A DNA stretch of 45,990 nucleotides from Acidobacteriota bacterium (GTDB lineage Bacteria > Acidobacteriota > Terriglobia > Acidiferrales > UBA7541): positions 53,016-99,005 of the forward strand of contig PMUS01000036.1 in assembly GCA_003166795.1 (NCBI GenBank), in the 5' to 3' direction. A program made the position numbers and the translations under genes. Every line of letters starts with the position of its first letter. Position 1 is the stretch's first letter. The notes under the pieces are model-generated. The model saw only the letters and a list, made by a program, of their open reading frames with translations. It ran no database searches and was not told the origin of the DNA. Shown one piece after another: positions 34,008 through 42,341 of the stretch.

Positions 34008-34021
34008 CGGCCTTCAGGCCG
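34008..34021. repeat. Short hairpin repeat upstream of pheS
   Basis: CGGCC-TTCA-GGCCG, preceded by GTTGCGTAGCGG, resembles the GGCCTTCAGGCC palindromes frequent in such genomes. It lies about 60 bases ahead of pheS and could be either a transcribed hairpin or a simple REP. Confidence 0.4.
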
Positions 34022-34082
34022 GCGAATTGTTCTCGGCAACGCGCAGGTGCGTCTCCGATCCGCGTCGCGAACCAACATTTCA

Positions 34083-35183
34083 ATGGCTACGACCGATTCC
34101 ACGAAACAGACGCTCGCGCAAATGGGTGTCGATTCTCCGACCAAAGTTGCGTCCCTATTCGACGACCTGCGTTCCGCGTTCGATCGCGATGTTGCCCATG
34201 AGATAAGCTCGCTTGATTTGGAAGCCGCGCGCGTGAAGTGGCTCGGCCGGAAAGCGGGAATCCTGGCCGAGATCGGCGATAACTGGCTGAAGCCCGCAGC
34301 CAAAGAGATCAAGCCCGCCGTTGGCCAAAGCCTCAACGCGCTGAAGGCTCATGTCGAAGGGCAATTTACGGCGCTCGCAGCTGCCAAAGATACTGCTCGG
34401 GAACAATCGGCCGCCGCGCGCGATCAAATTGATCTTTCTCTGCCCGGCGTCGAGCGCGCGATTGGCACGCGGCACCTGATTCGCCAAACCTACGAAGAGC
34501 TCGAGCGCATTTTCCTCTCCATCGGCTTCCGCGTGGTCGAGGGGCCGGAAATCGAGACGCCCTATTACAATTTCGAGGCGCTCAATATTCCCGAGCACCA
34601 TCCCGCGCGCGACAACATGGACACCTTCTACATCGAAGGGTCCAAGGCGGGCCATTTGCTGCGCACGCACACCTCGCCGATGCAGATTCGCACCATGGAA
34701 AAAGAAAAGCCGCCGGTGCGCATCATCGTTCCCGGAAAAGTCTATCGCCGCGACAATCCTGATTCCACGCACGGCTACATGTTCCACCAGATCGAAGGTC
34801 TGGCCGTGGACACGGACATCACCTTCTGCGACTTCAAAGGCACCGTGGAATATTTCGTGCGCGAATTTCTGGGACCGAAGGCGAAGACTCGGCTGCGACC
34901 GAGTTATTTTCCCTTTACCGAGCCTTCCGCGGAAGTGGATGCGACCTGCCACGTCTGCGGCGGGAGCGGCTGCCGCGTCTGCAAATTTTCCGGCTGGATT
35001 GAACTCTTCGGCGCGGGGATGGTGAATCCCGCCGTCTACGGCTGCGTGAACTACGATCCGGAGAAACTTTCCGGCTTCGCTTTTGGCATGGGCGTGGATC
35101 GCCTCGCGATGATGAAGTACGGCGTCGGCGAATTGCCCGTGCTCACGCAGAACGACGTGCGTTTCCTGCGGCAGTTTCCGTGA
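34083..35183 (+). CDS. pheS: Phenylalanyl-tRNA synthetase alpha subunit
   Basis: Catalytic subunit of the (alpha-beta)2 enzyme that charges tRNA-Phe. The 366 residues hold an N-terminal coiled coil that binds tRNA (about 15-95) and the class II core: HLIRQTYEELERIFLSIGF, GPEIETPYYNFEALN, motif 2 LLRTHTSPMQIRTM and GKVYRRDNPDSTHGYMFHQ, and motif 3 GFAFGMGVDRLAMMKYG. An insertion with CHVCGGSGCRVC looks like a small Cys-rich zinc knuckle, common in bacterial PheS. I start at ATG 34083, since an upstream ATG at 34047 adds 12 unrelated residues; no strong ribosome site precedes either. pheT is downstream but is separated by a methyltransferase gene and repeats. Confidence 0.96.
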   Translation: MATTDSTKQTLAQMGVDSPTKVASLFDDLRSAFDRDVAHEISSLDLEAARVKWLGRKAGILAEIGDNWLKPAAKEIKPAVGQSLNALKAHVEGQFTALAAAKDTAREQSAAARDQIDLSLPGVERAIGTRHLIRQTYEELERIFLSIGFRVVEGPEIETPYYNFEALNIPEHHPARDNMDTFYIEGSKAGHLLRTHTSPMQIRTMEKEKPPVRIIVPGKVYRRDNPDSTHGYMFHQIEGLAVDTDITFCDFKGTVEYFVREFLGPKAKTRLRPSYFPFTEPSAEVDATCHVCGGSGCRVCKFSGWIELFGAGMVNPAVYGCVNYDPEKLSGFAFGMGVDRLAMMKYGVGELPVLTQNDVRFLRQFP

Positions 35184-35198
35184 TAATCCGATCAGGAT

Positions 35199-35317
35199 TG
35201 TCATCCCGAGGGAGTCCGCCGTTGCGGACGCCCGAGGGATCTCTCTTCGGAGTCAGACGCGGCGAATTCCGCACACGAAGAGGGATTCCTCGGCCAAGTG
35301 CGGGCCTCGGAATGACA
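35199..35317. repeat. Palindromic repeat family 2 (GTCATCCCGAG...CTCGGAATGAC), copy
   Basis: Left arm GTCATCCCGAGGGA, inner GAGGGATCTCTCTTCGG, right part CACGAAGAGGGATTCCTCGG and right end CCTCGGAATGAC. The arms are mutually inverted so the whole unit can fold into one long hairpin. It occupies the gap after pheS. Confidence 0.85.
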
Positions 35318-35358
35318 CGCGCACAGGTTAGGCCGAATTAAGATCGGCGGATGCGAAA

Positions 35359-36138
35359 ATGCTGGCGACAGACTCAAAAGAGCGTTTCTCGAACCGCGTG
35401 GAGGACTACGTCCGCTACCGGCCAGGGTACCCGCGCGCGATTCTGGGCCTGCTGAGTGAGGAGTGCGGCCTGGCATCGGAGTCCATCGTCGCGGACATCG
35501 GCTCCGGCACGGGTCTGCTGACGCAACTGTTTCTTGAAAACGGAAATCTGGTTTACGGCGTCGAGCCAAACGCCGCCATGCGGCAAGCGGGCGAGGCGTT
35601 CCTGAAAAAATACGGACACTTCCGAGGTGTGGCGGGCTCGGCGGAAGTCACAACTCTGCCCGACGCGTGTGCCGACTTCATCGTGGCCGGACAGGCGTTT
35701 CACTGGTTCGAGCCAAAGGCCACGCGCGCGGAATTCGAACGCGTGCTGAAGCCGCGAGGCTGGGTTGCCGTGATTTGGAACGAGCGCAAAAAGGACGACA
35801 CGGCGTTCCTGCGCGAGTACGAGACTCTTCTCCGCGCGTTTGGCACGGATTACGAAAAGGTCTCGGAGAAATATCCGCAGGACCGTTCGATGAGGAGTTT
35901 CTTCGGCTCTGGCGCGGGCGGGAAGAAATCGTTCGCGAGCGAGCAGGTATTCGACTTCGAGGGGCTGCGCGGAAGGCTCCTGAGTTCGTCGTACTCACCA
36001 CCGCAAGGCCATCCGCAACATGAGCCGATGCTGGCGGCGCTCGATAAATTATTTAAAGCGCACGCGGAAGGCGGCCACGTGCGGTTCAAGTACCTGACGC
36101 ACGTTTATTACGGGCAATTGGCAGGGACCTCACGGTGA
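35359..36138 (+). CDS. Class I SAM-dependent methyltransferase
   Basis: A 259-residue methyltransferase of the UbiE/Tam-like type. The SAM-binding motif I is VADIGSGTGLLTQLFLENG near residue 44, the acidic end of beta-2 is YGVEPNAAM near 66, motif post-II is AGSAEVTTLP near 93, and FIVAGQAFHWFEP near 110 resembles trans-aconitate or phenolic methyltransferase homologues. The substrate is unknown. It lies between pheS and pheT with a repeat on each side, so it seems inserted into that operon; the repeats also suggest that it has its own transcription. Confidence 0.85.
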   Translation: MLATDSKERFSNRVEDYVRYRPGYPRAILGLLSEECGLASESIVADIGSGTGLLTQLFLENGNLVYGVEPNAAMRQAGEAFLKKYGHFRGVAGSAEVTTLPDACADFIVAGQAFHWFEPKATRAEFERVLKPRGWVAVIWNERKKDDTAFLREYETLLRAFGTDYEKVSEKYPQDRSMRSFFGSGAGGKKSFASEQVFDFEGLRGRLLSSSYSPPQGHPQHEPMLAALDKLFKAHAEGGHVRFKYLTHVYYGQLAGTSR

Positions 36139-36150
36139 GTACGCAACGAT

Positions 36151-36267
36151 GTCATTCCGAGCGAAGCGAGGAATCTCTCTTCGTGGTGACCCGGGGCGAA
36201 TTCTCCACTCGAAGAGAAATTCCTCGTTGCCCCCGGCCAAATAGAGGCCGGGACTTCTCGGAATGAC
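36151..36267. repeat. Palindromic repeat family 2, complete copy with perfect 11-bp ends
   Basis: GTCATTCCGAG (36151-36161) and CTCGGAATGAC (36257-36267) are exact inverted terminal repeats around GAGGAATCTCTCTTCG and TCGAAGAGAAATTCCTCG. It is 117 bp long, codes for nothing, and looks like a small MITE. Confidence 0.9.
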
Positions 36268-36308
36268 AATTTGGTAGTTTACCGGCGAAAGGAAATTTCG
36301 GGCCCGGC

Positions 36309-38390
36309 ATGAAGATTGTCTACAACTGGCTGAAGGAGTTCGTAGACGCGACGGCGCCGCCCGCGGAGCTGCGGTCGCGGCTTTCGCTTGCGGGCGTCGC
36401 GGTTGATTCCGTCGAGGAATCGGCGGCGGGGCCGGTGCTCGACGCGGAAATCACCGCGAACCGTCCCGACTGCCTGGGCCACTACGGGATGGCGCGCGAG
36501 GTGGCGGCGATTTACCGGCTTCCCGTGAAGGCGCTCCAGCCAAAGCTGAAGGAGGCGGCGATAAAAGCATCGGACGCGACGCGCGTCGAAATCGAAGCGC
36601 CGGAACTTTGCGGTCGCTACACGGCGCGGATCATGCGCGGCGTGAAAATCCAGCCTTCGCCCGATTGGCTGCGCCAGCGCCTCGAAGCCATCGGCCAGAA
36701 TTCGATCAACAACGTGGTGGACGTGACGAACTACGTGATGTTCGAGCTTGGCCAGCCGATGCATGCGTTCGATCTCGACAAACTCAGCGAGCGTCGCATC
36801 GTGGTCCGTCGCGCGCGCGCAGGCGAAAAGATTCGCACGCTGGACGGCGTGGAGCGCGCGCTTACGAAGGACATGTGCGTGATTGCGGATGCATCGCGTG
36901 CGCTCGCGATTGCCGGCGTGATGGGCGGCTCGGAAAGCGAAATCGGATTCGCGAGCCGCAACGTCCTGCTCGAATCCGCGTGGTTCGATCCCATCACCGT
37001 GCGACGCACTTCGAAGGCGCTGGGACTGCGCACCGAAGCTTCGTATCGCTTCGAGCGCGGCGCCGATCCGGAAATGGCCGAGCTGGCCACGCGGCGCGCC
37101 GCCGAGCTGATTCAGCAATTGGGCGGAGGCGAAATTCTATCGGGCGTCGTGGATGTGTATCCAGGCCGCGCGCCCGCGCCTTCGATCGAGCTCTCACGCA
37201 AGGAACTGCTGCGCGTGATGGGCGCGGACGTGCCGGACCGCGACATCGAGGAAATTCTCGCCGCGCTCGGTTTTCATCCTTCGCGCACGGATGCGCATCG
37301 CGGGACTCCCGGCTCGCTGCTCGCCGTTTGGCAATGCACGCAACCTTCGTGGCGGCGCGACGCCTCGCGCGGGATTGACTTGATCGAGGAAGTCGCGCGG
37401 CACTACGGCTACGACAAATTCCCTCCGCGCCTGCCTCCGGCCAAGCAGCCCGCGCATCGCCTGCCGCACGCCGAAGCGCAGGACCGCCTGCGCGAACGCG
37501 TGGTCGCGCTCGGCTATCAGGAAATTGTGGCGATTCCGTTGGTGGATGCGCGCCGCGACGAAATTTTCCGCGCAGAGGGTGTGGCGCCCGCCGTGATCGG
37601 CAATCCGCTCGCGGAAGATGCTTCGGTAATGCGCTCGACGGGAATCGTGAGCATGCTCGGCGCGCTGGAATGGAATCTGAATCACGGGCAGCGCAATTTG
37701 CGCCTATTTGAAATCGGCAAGACGTACGAGCTGCGTGATGGCGAGCCGGTCGAGACGGCCGTCCTGACGCTCGGGGCGACTGGCTTGGCGCGCGAGAAAA
37801 CGATTCACGAAGCAGAGCGCGAGTTCACGTTCGCGGATTTGAAGGGTGACCTCGATGGCATTGGCAAGCTCGCCGGCCGATTCGGTTGGCAGTCCGGCGG
37901 CCCCGCGTGGCTCGCGGGGGGGCTCGCCTCGCGGATATCGGCTGGCAACAGCGGCGCGCTCGGCGTGGCCGGACAGCTCGCGCGGCGCGTGGCCGATCAG
38001 TTGAAGCTGCGGCAGGAAATTTTCGTCGCTGAATTGCGGCTTGAGCCACTGCTAGCGGGAATCGAAGCGGCTCGGGCGACCGAGAAATTCACGCTGATTC
38101 CACGCTTCCCGGCGGTCGAGCGCGATTTCTCGCTGGTGCTCACGGACGGCGTGAAGTTCGCGCAAGTTGCGGACACAATTCGCGCGCTCGCGATCCCGGA
38201 GCTTCGAAGCGTCGAGCCCGCCGACCTGTTCCGCGGCGGCAAAATGCCGGTTGGAAAATTCTCACTGATGATCCGCGTGACGTTTCAAAGCGGCGAGACC
38301 ACCCTGACTGACGCGCGGATCGCGGAGTGTTCCTCGCAGATCGTCGCCGCGCTCGAATCGAAGCTGGGCGCCACCCTTCGCGCCAGTTGA
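36309..38390 (+). CDS. pheT: Phenylalanyl-tRNA synthetase beta subunit lacking the EMAP-II domain
   Basis: Partner of PheS in charging tRNA-Phe. The 693-residue sequence has the start MKIVYNWLKEFVD, then AGVAVDSVEESAAGPVLDAE at 28-46, then EITANRPDCLGHYGMAREVA. In longer PheT (about 790 residues) these are separated by the tRNA-binding EMAP-II OB-fold (about 100 residues), which is missing here. The rest is regular: B3/4 editing domain with GQNSINNVVDVTNYVMFELG near 128, ALGLRTEASYRFERG near 240, B5 domain, the catalytic-like core with RRDASRGIDLIEEVARHYGY near 355, and the C-terminal anticodon-binding B8 domain (RFPAVERDFSLVL). It is intact, with no frameshift at the domain junction. Confidence 0.95.
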   Translation: MKIVYNWLKEFVDATAPPAELRSRLSLAGVAVDSVEESAAGPVLDAEITANRPDCLGHYGMAREVAAIYRLPVKALQPKLKEAAIKASDATRVEIEAPELCGRYTARIMRGVKIQPSPDWLRQRLEAIGQNSINNVVDVTNYVMFELGQPMHAFDLDKLSERRIVVRRARAGEKIRTLDGVERALTKDMCVIADASRALAIAGVMGGSESEIGFASRNVLLESAWFDPITVRRTSKALGLRTEASYRFERGADPEMAELATRRAAELIQQLGGGEILSGVVDVYPGRAPAPSIELSRKELLRVMGADVPDRDIEEILAALGFHPSRTDAHRGTPGSLLAVWQCTQPSWRRDASRGIDLIEEVARHYGYDKFPPRLPPAKQPAHRLPHAEAQDRLRERVVALGYQEIVAIPLVDARRDEIFRAEGVAPAVIGNPLAEDASVMRSTGIVSMLGALEWNLNHGQRNLRLFEIGKTYELRDGEPVETAVLTLGATGLAREKTIHEAEREFTFADLKGDLDGIGKLAGRFGWQSGGPAWLAGGLASRISAGNSGALGVAGQLARRVADQLKLRQEIFVAELRLEPLLAGIEAARATEKFTLIPRFPAVERDFSLVLTDGVKFAQVADTIRALAIPELRSVEPADLFRGGKMPVGKFSLMIRVTFQSGETTLTDARIAECSSQIVAALESKLGATLRAS

Positions 38391-38408
38391 AGCCGGGGCG
38401 ACGTCGAC

Positions 38409-38453
38409 ACACGAAGAGAGATTCCTCGTCGAAACCCGGGCCTCGGAATGACA
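38409..38453. repeat. Palindromic repeat family 2, right half only
   Basis: CACGAAGAGAGATTCCTCG and CCTCGGAATGAC match the right ends of complete copies; the left half is missing. It lies directly before the GIY-YIG gene. Confidence 0.7.
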
Positions 38454-38504
38454 GCTTTATGGTTAAGGGTGGAATTGAAGATTGAAATCCCCGCGAGACA
38501 CTTC

Positions 38505-38807
38505 ATGCGGACTTACTACGTTTACATCCTGGCAAGCGCGTCCGGTGTTCTCTATGCCGGCGTCACGAATGGTCTTCAGAAACGGGTCAGCCAGCACCTG
38601 CAGAAACTCGTTCCGGGCTTCACCAAGAAATACAATGTGACAAAGCTCGTTTACTTCGAGACATTCGGCGACATCCGTTTGGCAATTGCGCGAGAAAAAC
38701 AGATCAAGGCCTGGACGCGCAAGAAGCGAGTCGTTGTAATTGAATCTAAGAATCCGAGCTGGGCCGACCTAAGCGCGAATTGGTTCCCCGAACCTCTCCC
38801 CCATTGA
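38505..38807 (+). CDS. Small GIY-YIG nuclease-domain protein
   Basis: A 100-residue single-domain protein of the UPF0213/YhbQ-like GIY-YIG group. The catalytic core is YYVYILASASGVLYAGVTN, followed by the conserved Arg and His in LQKRVSQH, and the C-terminal part LAIAREKQIKAWTRKKRVV with the family Glu and Lys residues. The true start is the ATG at 38505, as upstream codons fall in the preceding repeat. It is bounded on both sides by family 2 repeats, half a copy before and a complete copy four bases after, which is striking for a nuclease family that can cut branched DNA. A function in repeat movement is only a suggestion. Confidence 0.85.
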   Translation: MRTYYVYILASASGVLYAGVTNGLQKRVSQHLQKLVPGFTKKYNVTKLVYFETFGDIRLAIAREKQIKAWTRKKRVVVIESKNPSWADLSANWFPEPLPH

Positions 38808-38810
38808 CGT

Positions 38811-38920
38811 GTCATCCCGAGGGCGAATTTTGCCCGAGGGATCTCTCTTCGATCGACCGCTGGGCGAACGTGTCACACGAAGAGGGATTCCTCGGCCATT
38901 AACGCGGGCCTCGGAATGAC
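38811..38920. repeat. Palindromic repeat family 2, complete copy
   Basis: GTCATCCCGAGGGC, GAGGGATCTCTCTTCG, CACGAAGAGGGATTCCTCGG and CCTCGGAATGAC, beginning four bases after the GIY-YIG stop codon. Confidence 0.85.
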
Positions 38921-38930
38921 AGCTCTCGCT

Positions 38931-38995
38931 TAGGGGCGCAAGACTGAATTTCGACGCAGGCTCCGAGCAAACGGGCGCGGCAAGCAGCGCCCCTA
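38931..38995. repeat. Inverted repeat TAGGGGCGC...GCGCCCCTA
   Basis: Perfect 9-base arms 47 bases apart, with GGGCGCGG in between. It is a different repeat type placed beside the family 2 copy, in the gap before zapA. Confidence 0.5.
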
Positions 38996-39079
38996 CGAGT
39001 CAAACCAACCATTGCGCGGTTCCGGGCAATGGCCGACAATGGCGGCAGCCCAGCGATCCATGCGACCGGGAGCGCGAAC

Positions 39080-39358
39080 GTGAAAATCGAAATCTACGAT
39101 CAGGCGTACAGCGTCAACGCGGATCAGAATGAAGAATATCTGAAAGAGCTCGCGGCCTACGTGGACGCGAAAATGCGCGAGATTGCCTCGGCCACGCGGA
39201 TGGTTGACTCGGTGAAGATCGCCGTGCTCGCCTCGCTGAATATCGCCGACGAGCTATTCACGCTGCGCGAACGCCAGCAGGAAATTGACGGCCCGCTGCG
39301 CAAGCGCGTCGAGAAATGCGTCGCGCTGGTGGAAAAAGCGCTCGAGCAATCGAACTAA
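39080..39358 (+). CDS. zapA: Cell division protein ZapA
   Basis: Crosslinks FtsZ filaments at the division ring. The 92-residue form starting at the GTG at 39080 (GGGAG seven bases upstream) begins with KIEIYDQAYSVNADQNEEYL, the N-terminal ZapA sheet. It continues with the dimerisation helix (YVDAKMREIASAT), AVLASLNIADELFTLRERQQ, and a C-terminal coiled coil. An ATG at 39029 would give 109 residues with an unconserved, disordered start. zapA following pheT is common gene order in several phyla, including Acidobacteria. It is the last gene of the translation cluster. Confidence 0.9.
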   Translation: MKIEIYDQAYSVNADQNEEYLKELAAYVDAKMREIASATRMVDSVKIAVLASLNIADELFTLRERQQEIDGPLRKRVEKCVALVEKALEQSN

Positions 39359-39430
39359 GCAGGCTAGCCGCCCCATCCCTTCAAGCAGCCGAACACCGCT
39401 GTCTTTCAGTACACTCGTCGTGTAACCCAT

Positions 39431-39459
39431 TTGGACCACGCCAGCATCTACTATATGAT
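39431..39459 (+). promoter_or_regulatory. Candidate promoter of the metal efflux operon
   Basis: -10 box TATGAT (39454-39459, five of six) with a 17-base spacer to a -35-like TTGGAC (39431-39436, three of six), 33 bases ahead of the ATG at 39493. Its position implies that the small Cys/His protein is the first gene of the operon. No clear operator palindrome is seen around it. Confidence 0.4.
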
Positions 39460-39492
39460 CGGTATTGAGGTTTCGAGCAGTCGGCGCAGGCC

Positions 39493-39783
39493 ATGCTGAA
39501 GCGACGTCCAACAAGGTATCTGGTGGTTCCGGTAGCGCTCCTGGTGCTACTGCTGGTGGGCATGACGCTCGGAAGCGTCGTCTGGCATCATCACGATGGC
39601 TCCGCCGCCGAAACCAGTTGCCCGATCTGCCATCTCAGCCACCAGCCGATTGACCGGCCGATTGCCGCGAATCACGCTCCCACTTTTGCACTGGTAACAC
39701 CCACGCCGGAACCCCGCGACGCCGATGTGGCGCCGAGCCCCACGGTTCGGCGAGTCCCCGCACGAGCTCCACCCACCGCATAA
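39493..39783 (+). CDS. Small membrane protein with His cluster and CxICHxxH motif (A)
   Basis: A 96-residue protein I do not recognise by name. A transmembrane helix spans residues 9-30 (YLVVPVALLVLLLVGMTLGS). Directly after it comes W-H-H-H-D (31-35), then C43-P-I-C46-H47-L-S-H50, and a Pro-rich tail ending in RAPPTA. The histidines and cysteines would sit just outside the membrane and look suited to bind a metal ion; CxxCH could also bind haem, but the protein lacks a cytochrome fold. It lies 71 bp upstream of the CzcC-like gene, on the same strand. A relative with the same layout follows czcA at 45530, so the pair brackets the efflux operon. A link to DUF2946-type proteins is possible. Confidence 0.75.
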   Translation: MLKRRPTRYLVVPVALLVLLLVGMTLGSVVWHHHDGSAAETSCPICHLSHQPIDRPIAANHAPTFALVTPTPEPRDADVAPSPTVRRVPARAPPTA

Positions 39784-39854
39784 AACCCAGGTTGTCCCGT
39801 GCCGCTCGCGGCACACCAATCCACGTCCGTTTGGTTCACTGAGGGAAGAATTTC

Positions 39855-41141
39855 ATGCGTACACGAGGTATGTATTTTGCAGTTTCGATTTTTGCCGCAC
39901 TGTTCGCCGGCCGGCCCGCGCGCGCGCAGGCGACTGCATCGCCGCAGGGGCCGGTGAAGATCACGCTCGACGACGCGATCCAGATGGCGCTCGCGCACAA
40001 CCACACGCTGCAAGCCGAGCGCGTCACGATTCAGGAGAATGAAGCGCAGGAAATCACCGCAAACCTGCGGCCGGACCCCGTTCTGATGGGCGATGCGCAG
40101 TTTCTGCCGGCCTTCAACGCGAACCAGTTCGATTCGAACTACTTGGACAATTTGGCGCAGTTTGATCTCGGAATCAGCTATCTCTTCGAGCGAGGCAAAA
40201 AGCGCCAGCACCGTCTGGCCGCGGCGAAGGATGCGACCGCCGTGACGCGCTCGACGGTGGGGGACAACGAGCGCACCCTCAGCTTTCAAGTGGCCACGCT
40301 TTTCACCAACGCGCAGCTCGCCGAATCCACGATCGAACTGGCGAAGCAGGACCTGAAGAGCTTTCAGAATTCCGTGGATATCAGCAAGGAGCGCTATCGC
40401 GCGGGCGACATCAGCGAGGACGACTACCTGAAGATCAAGCTGCAGCTTCTCCAGTTCCAGAGCGACTCCGCGCAGGCGGAATTGCAGCGCGCGCAGGCTC
40501 TTTCCGACCTGCGGCAACTGGTCGGCCGCGAATCCGTGCCGCTCGATTACGACGTGGCGGGTCCGTTCGACTACCAGCCACTCCAGGCGAAGATGGAGGA
40601 TTTGGAGGTCAAGGCGCTGGCCACGCGTCCTGACCTGCGCGCCGCGCAGCAGGGAGTAACGGCCGCAAACAGCCAGTACGAACTCGCGAAAGCGAACGGT
40701 AAGCGCGACGTGACCGGGCAGATCAATTACACGCACGTCGCCGATTTGAGCACCGTCTCGCTGTTCGGCCAGATCCAGATTCCGATATTCGACCGCAATC
40801 AGGGCGAAATCGCGCGCACGCATTTTGCAATCACGCAGGCCCAGGAACAGGAAAAGGCCGCCAGCGACCAGGTGATCACCGACGTGGAAGACGCCTACGA
40901 CGGCCTGCAATCGAACGATGAAATTGTACAGCTCTACCGCTCCGGCTATCTCGACGACGCGCAGCAGGACCGCGACATCAGCGAGTACGCCTACAAGCGC
41001 GGGGCCGCGAGCCTGCTCGATTTTCTGGACGCCGAGCGGAGCTATCGCGCGACCCAACTCGCATACCGGCAGTCGCTCGCAGCGTACTTGCTGGCGCTCG
41101 AGCAACTCCGCGAAGCCGTGGGAACGAGGAACCTGCCATGA
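39855..41141 (+). CDS. czcC: Outer-membrane efflux channel, CzcC/TolC family
   Basis: Outer-membrane part of a tripartite pump. The 428 residues comprise a signal peptide (1-25, cleaved near ARAQ) and two TolC repeats. Family features include ITLDDAIQMALAHNHTLQAE near 35, the long helices with ISKERYRAGDISEDDYLKIK near 178, and in the second repeat TVSLFGQIQIPIFDRNQGEI near 305 and YKRGAASLLDFLDAERSYR near 380. GAGGGA precedes the ATG with good spacing. Its stop overlaps the ATG of the next gene (ATGA), so both are coupled. The gene name is given by operon context and family, not by proven substrate. Confidence 0.9.
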   Translation: MRTRGMYFAVSIFAALFAGRPARAQATASPQGPVKITLDDAIQMALAHNHTLQAERVTIQENEAQEITANLRPDPVLMGDAQFLPAFNANQFDSNYLDNLAQFDLGISYLFERGKKRQHRLAAAKDATAVTRSTVGDNERTLSFQVATLFTNAQLAESTIELAKQDLKSFQNSVDISKERYRAGDISEDDYLKIKLQLLQFQSDSAQAELQRAQALSDLRQLVGRESVPLDYDVAGPFDYQPLQAKMEDLEVKALATRPDLRAAQQGVTAANSQYELAKANGKRDVTGQINYTHVADLSTVSLFGQIQIPIFDRNQGEIARTHFAITQAQEQEKAASDQVITDVEDAYDGLQSNDEIVQLYRSGYLDDAQQDRDISEYAYKRGAASLLDFLDAERSYRATQLAYRQSLAAYLLALEQLREAVGTRNLP

Positions 41142-42316
41142 GATTTGAACCGTTCACGCACTCCAGCCGCTCGCTCGGGATCGCCGCCGCACTTGCGCTC
41201 GCGTGCGTTCTCGCGGGCTGCAGTTCGGACCGCAACGCCAGCGAAATGACGTCGTATTCCTCACAGGCGTCAAAGTCGGCCACGCCGCAGCTTTTCACCA
41301 TTCCGCCGGACCAGGTGTCGCACGTGCAGGTCATCACGATCAAGTCCACGAAGCTCACGCGCACGCTGCGGCTGACGGGAGCGGTGGCCTACAACGCGTT
41401 CAAGACCACGCCGGTGATCACGCAGGTGGGCGGGCCGGTGAGCAGGATTCTGGTCGTGCCGGGAGATCACGTGCGCGAAGGTCAGCCAATGCTCGAAGTA
41501 TCCAGCCCTGACTATTCGCAATTGCTCGACACATATTTGAAGGCCCACGAAACTTTCCGCGTGGCGGACAAGAATTTCGACCGCGCGAAGGACCTCTACG
41601 AGCACAAGGCCATCGCCGAGCGCGACCTGTTGCAGGCCGAATCGGACCGTAATGAGGCGCAGGCGGACCTGAACGCGTCCGAACAGGCGATGAAAATTCT
41701 GGGAATCAAGAACCCGGAGGATCTGGCGAAGGCGCCCTCCTCGGCCCAAATTCCCGTGATCGCGCCGATGAGCGGCGAGGTGGTCGAGCGGCTGGTGGCG
41801 CCGGGCCAGGTGATGCAGGCGGGCCAGACGCAGGCGTTTACGATTTCCGATATGAGCACGGTGTGGGTGCTCGCGAATCTCTACCAGGGCGATCTGGCGT
41901 TTGTGAAGTCGGGCGACGACGTGGTGGTGCAGACGGACGCGTATCCGGAAACTTTCCACGGGAAGATTTCATACGTCTCGGCTGCGCTGGACCCGAATAC
42001 GCGTACGCTGCAGGCGCGCATCGTGGTGGATAATCCCGGCGAAAAACTGAAGCGCGACATGTATTGCACCGTCACGGTGACCGCGGGTGTTATCCCGAAC
42101 GCGATCAGCGTGCCGGACGCCTCCGTCTTGCGCGACGATGAAAACCAGCCGTTCGTGTACGTGGCCGTGGGGTCCGGTCAATTCGGCAGGCGGCCGGTTG
42201 ACATCGGCGAGAGCCAGGGCGGCCAGACGCAAATTCTGAAGGGGCTTTCCGTGGGAGACAAAGTGGTGGGCGACGGCAGCTTGTTCCTGCAATTCGCGAA
42301 TTCGTTCCAACAATAG
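41138..42316 (+). CDS. czcB: Periplasmic adaptor (membrane fusion protein), CzcB type, lipoprotein
   Basis: Connects the RND pump with the outer-membrane channel. The 392-residue product has a lipobox LAGC (cleavage before Cys28), so it is membrane-tethered. Domains in order: barrel-sandwich half (RLTGAVAYNAFKTTPVI, GGPVSRILVVPGDHVREG near 100), a helical hairpin (about 130-190), the second barrel-sandwich half (IPVIAPMSGEVVERLVAPGQ near 206), a beta-barrel domain (VWVLANLYQGDLAFVK) and a membrane-proximal domain. No His-rich metal-binding N-terminal or C-terminal extension is seen, unlike some CzcB. The small proteins A and B could supply that function (inference). Confidence 0.9.
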   Translation: MRFEPFTHSSRSLGIAAALALACVLAGCSSDRNASEMTSYSSQASKSATPQLFTIPPDQVSHVQVITIKSTKLTRTLRLTGAVAYNAFKTTPVITQVGGPVSRILVVPGDHVREGQPMLEVSSPDYSQLLDTYLKAHETFRVADKNFDRAKDLYEHKAIAERDLLQAESDRNEAQADLNASEQAMKILGIKNPEDLAKAPSSAQIPVIAPMSGEVVERLVAPGQVMQAGQTQAFTISDMSTVWVLANLYQGDLAFVKSGDDVVVQTDAYPETFHGKISYVSAALDPNTRTLQARIVVDNPGEKLKRDMYCTVTVTAGVIPNAISVPDASVLRDDENQPFVYVAVGSGQFGRRPVDIGESQGGQTQILKGLSVGDKVVGDGSLFLQFANSFQQ

Positions 42317-42341
42317 TTATGGCGCAAAACACAAATCCATT

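Noticed and set aside
39359-39492. 6S RNA gene downstream of zapA
   Set aside because: zapA is often followed by 6S RNA, but only 134 bases are free here, they contain a promoter for the next gene, and no long hairpin with a central bubble can be drawn.
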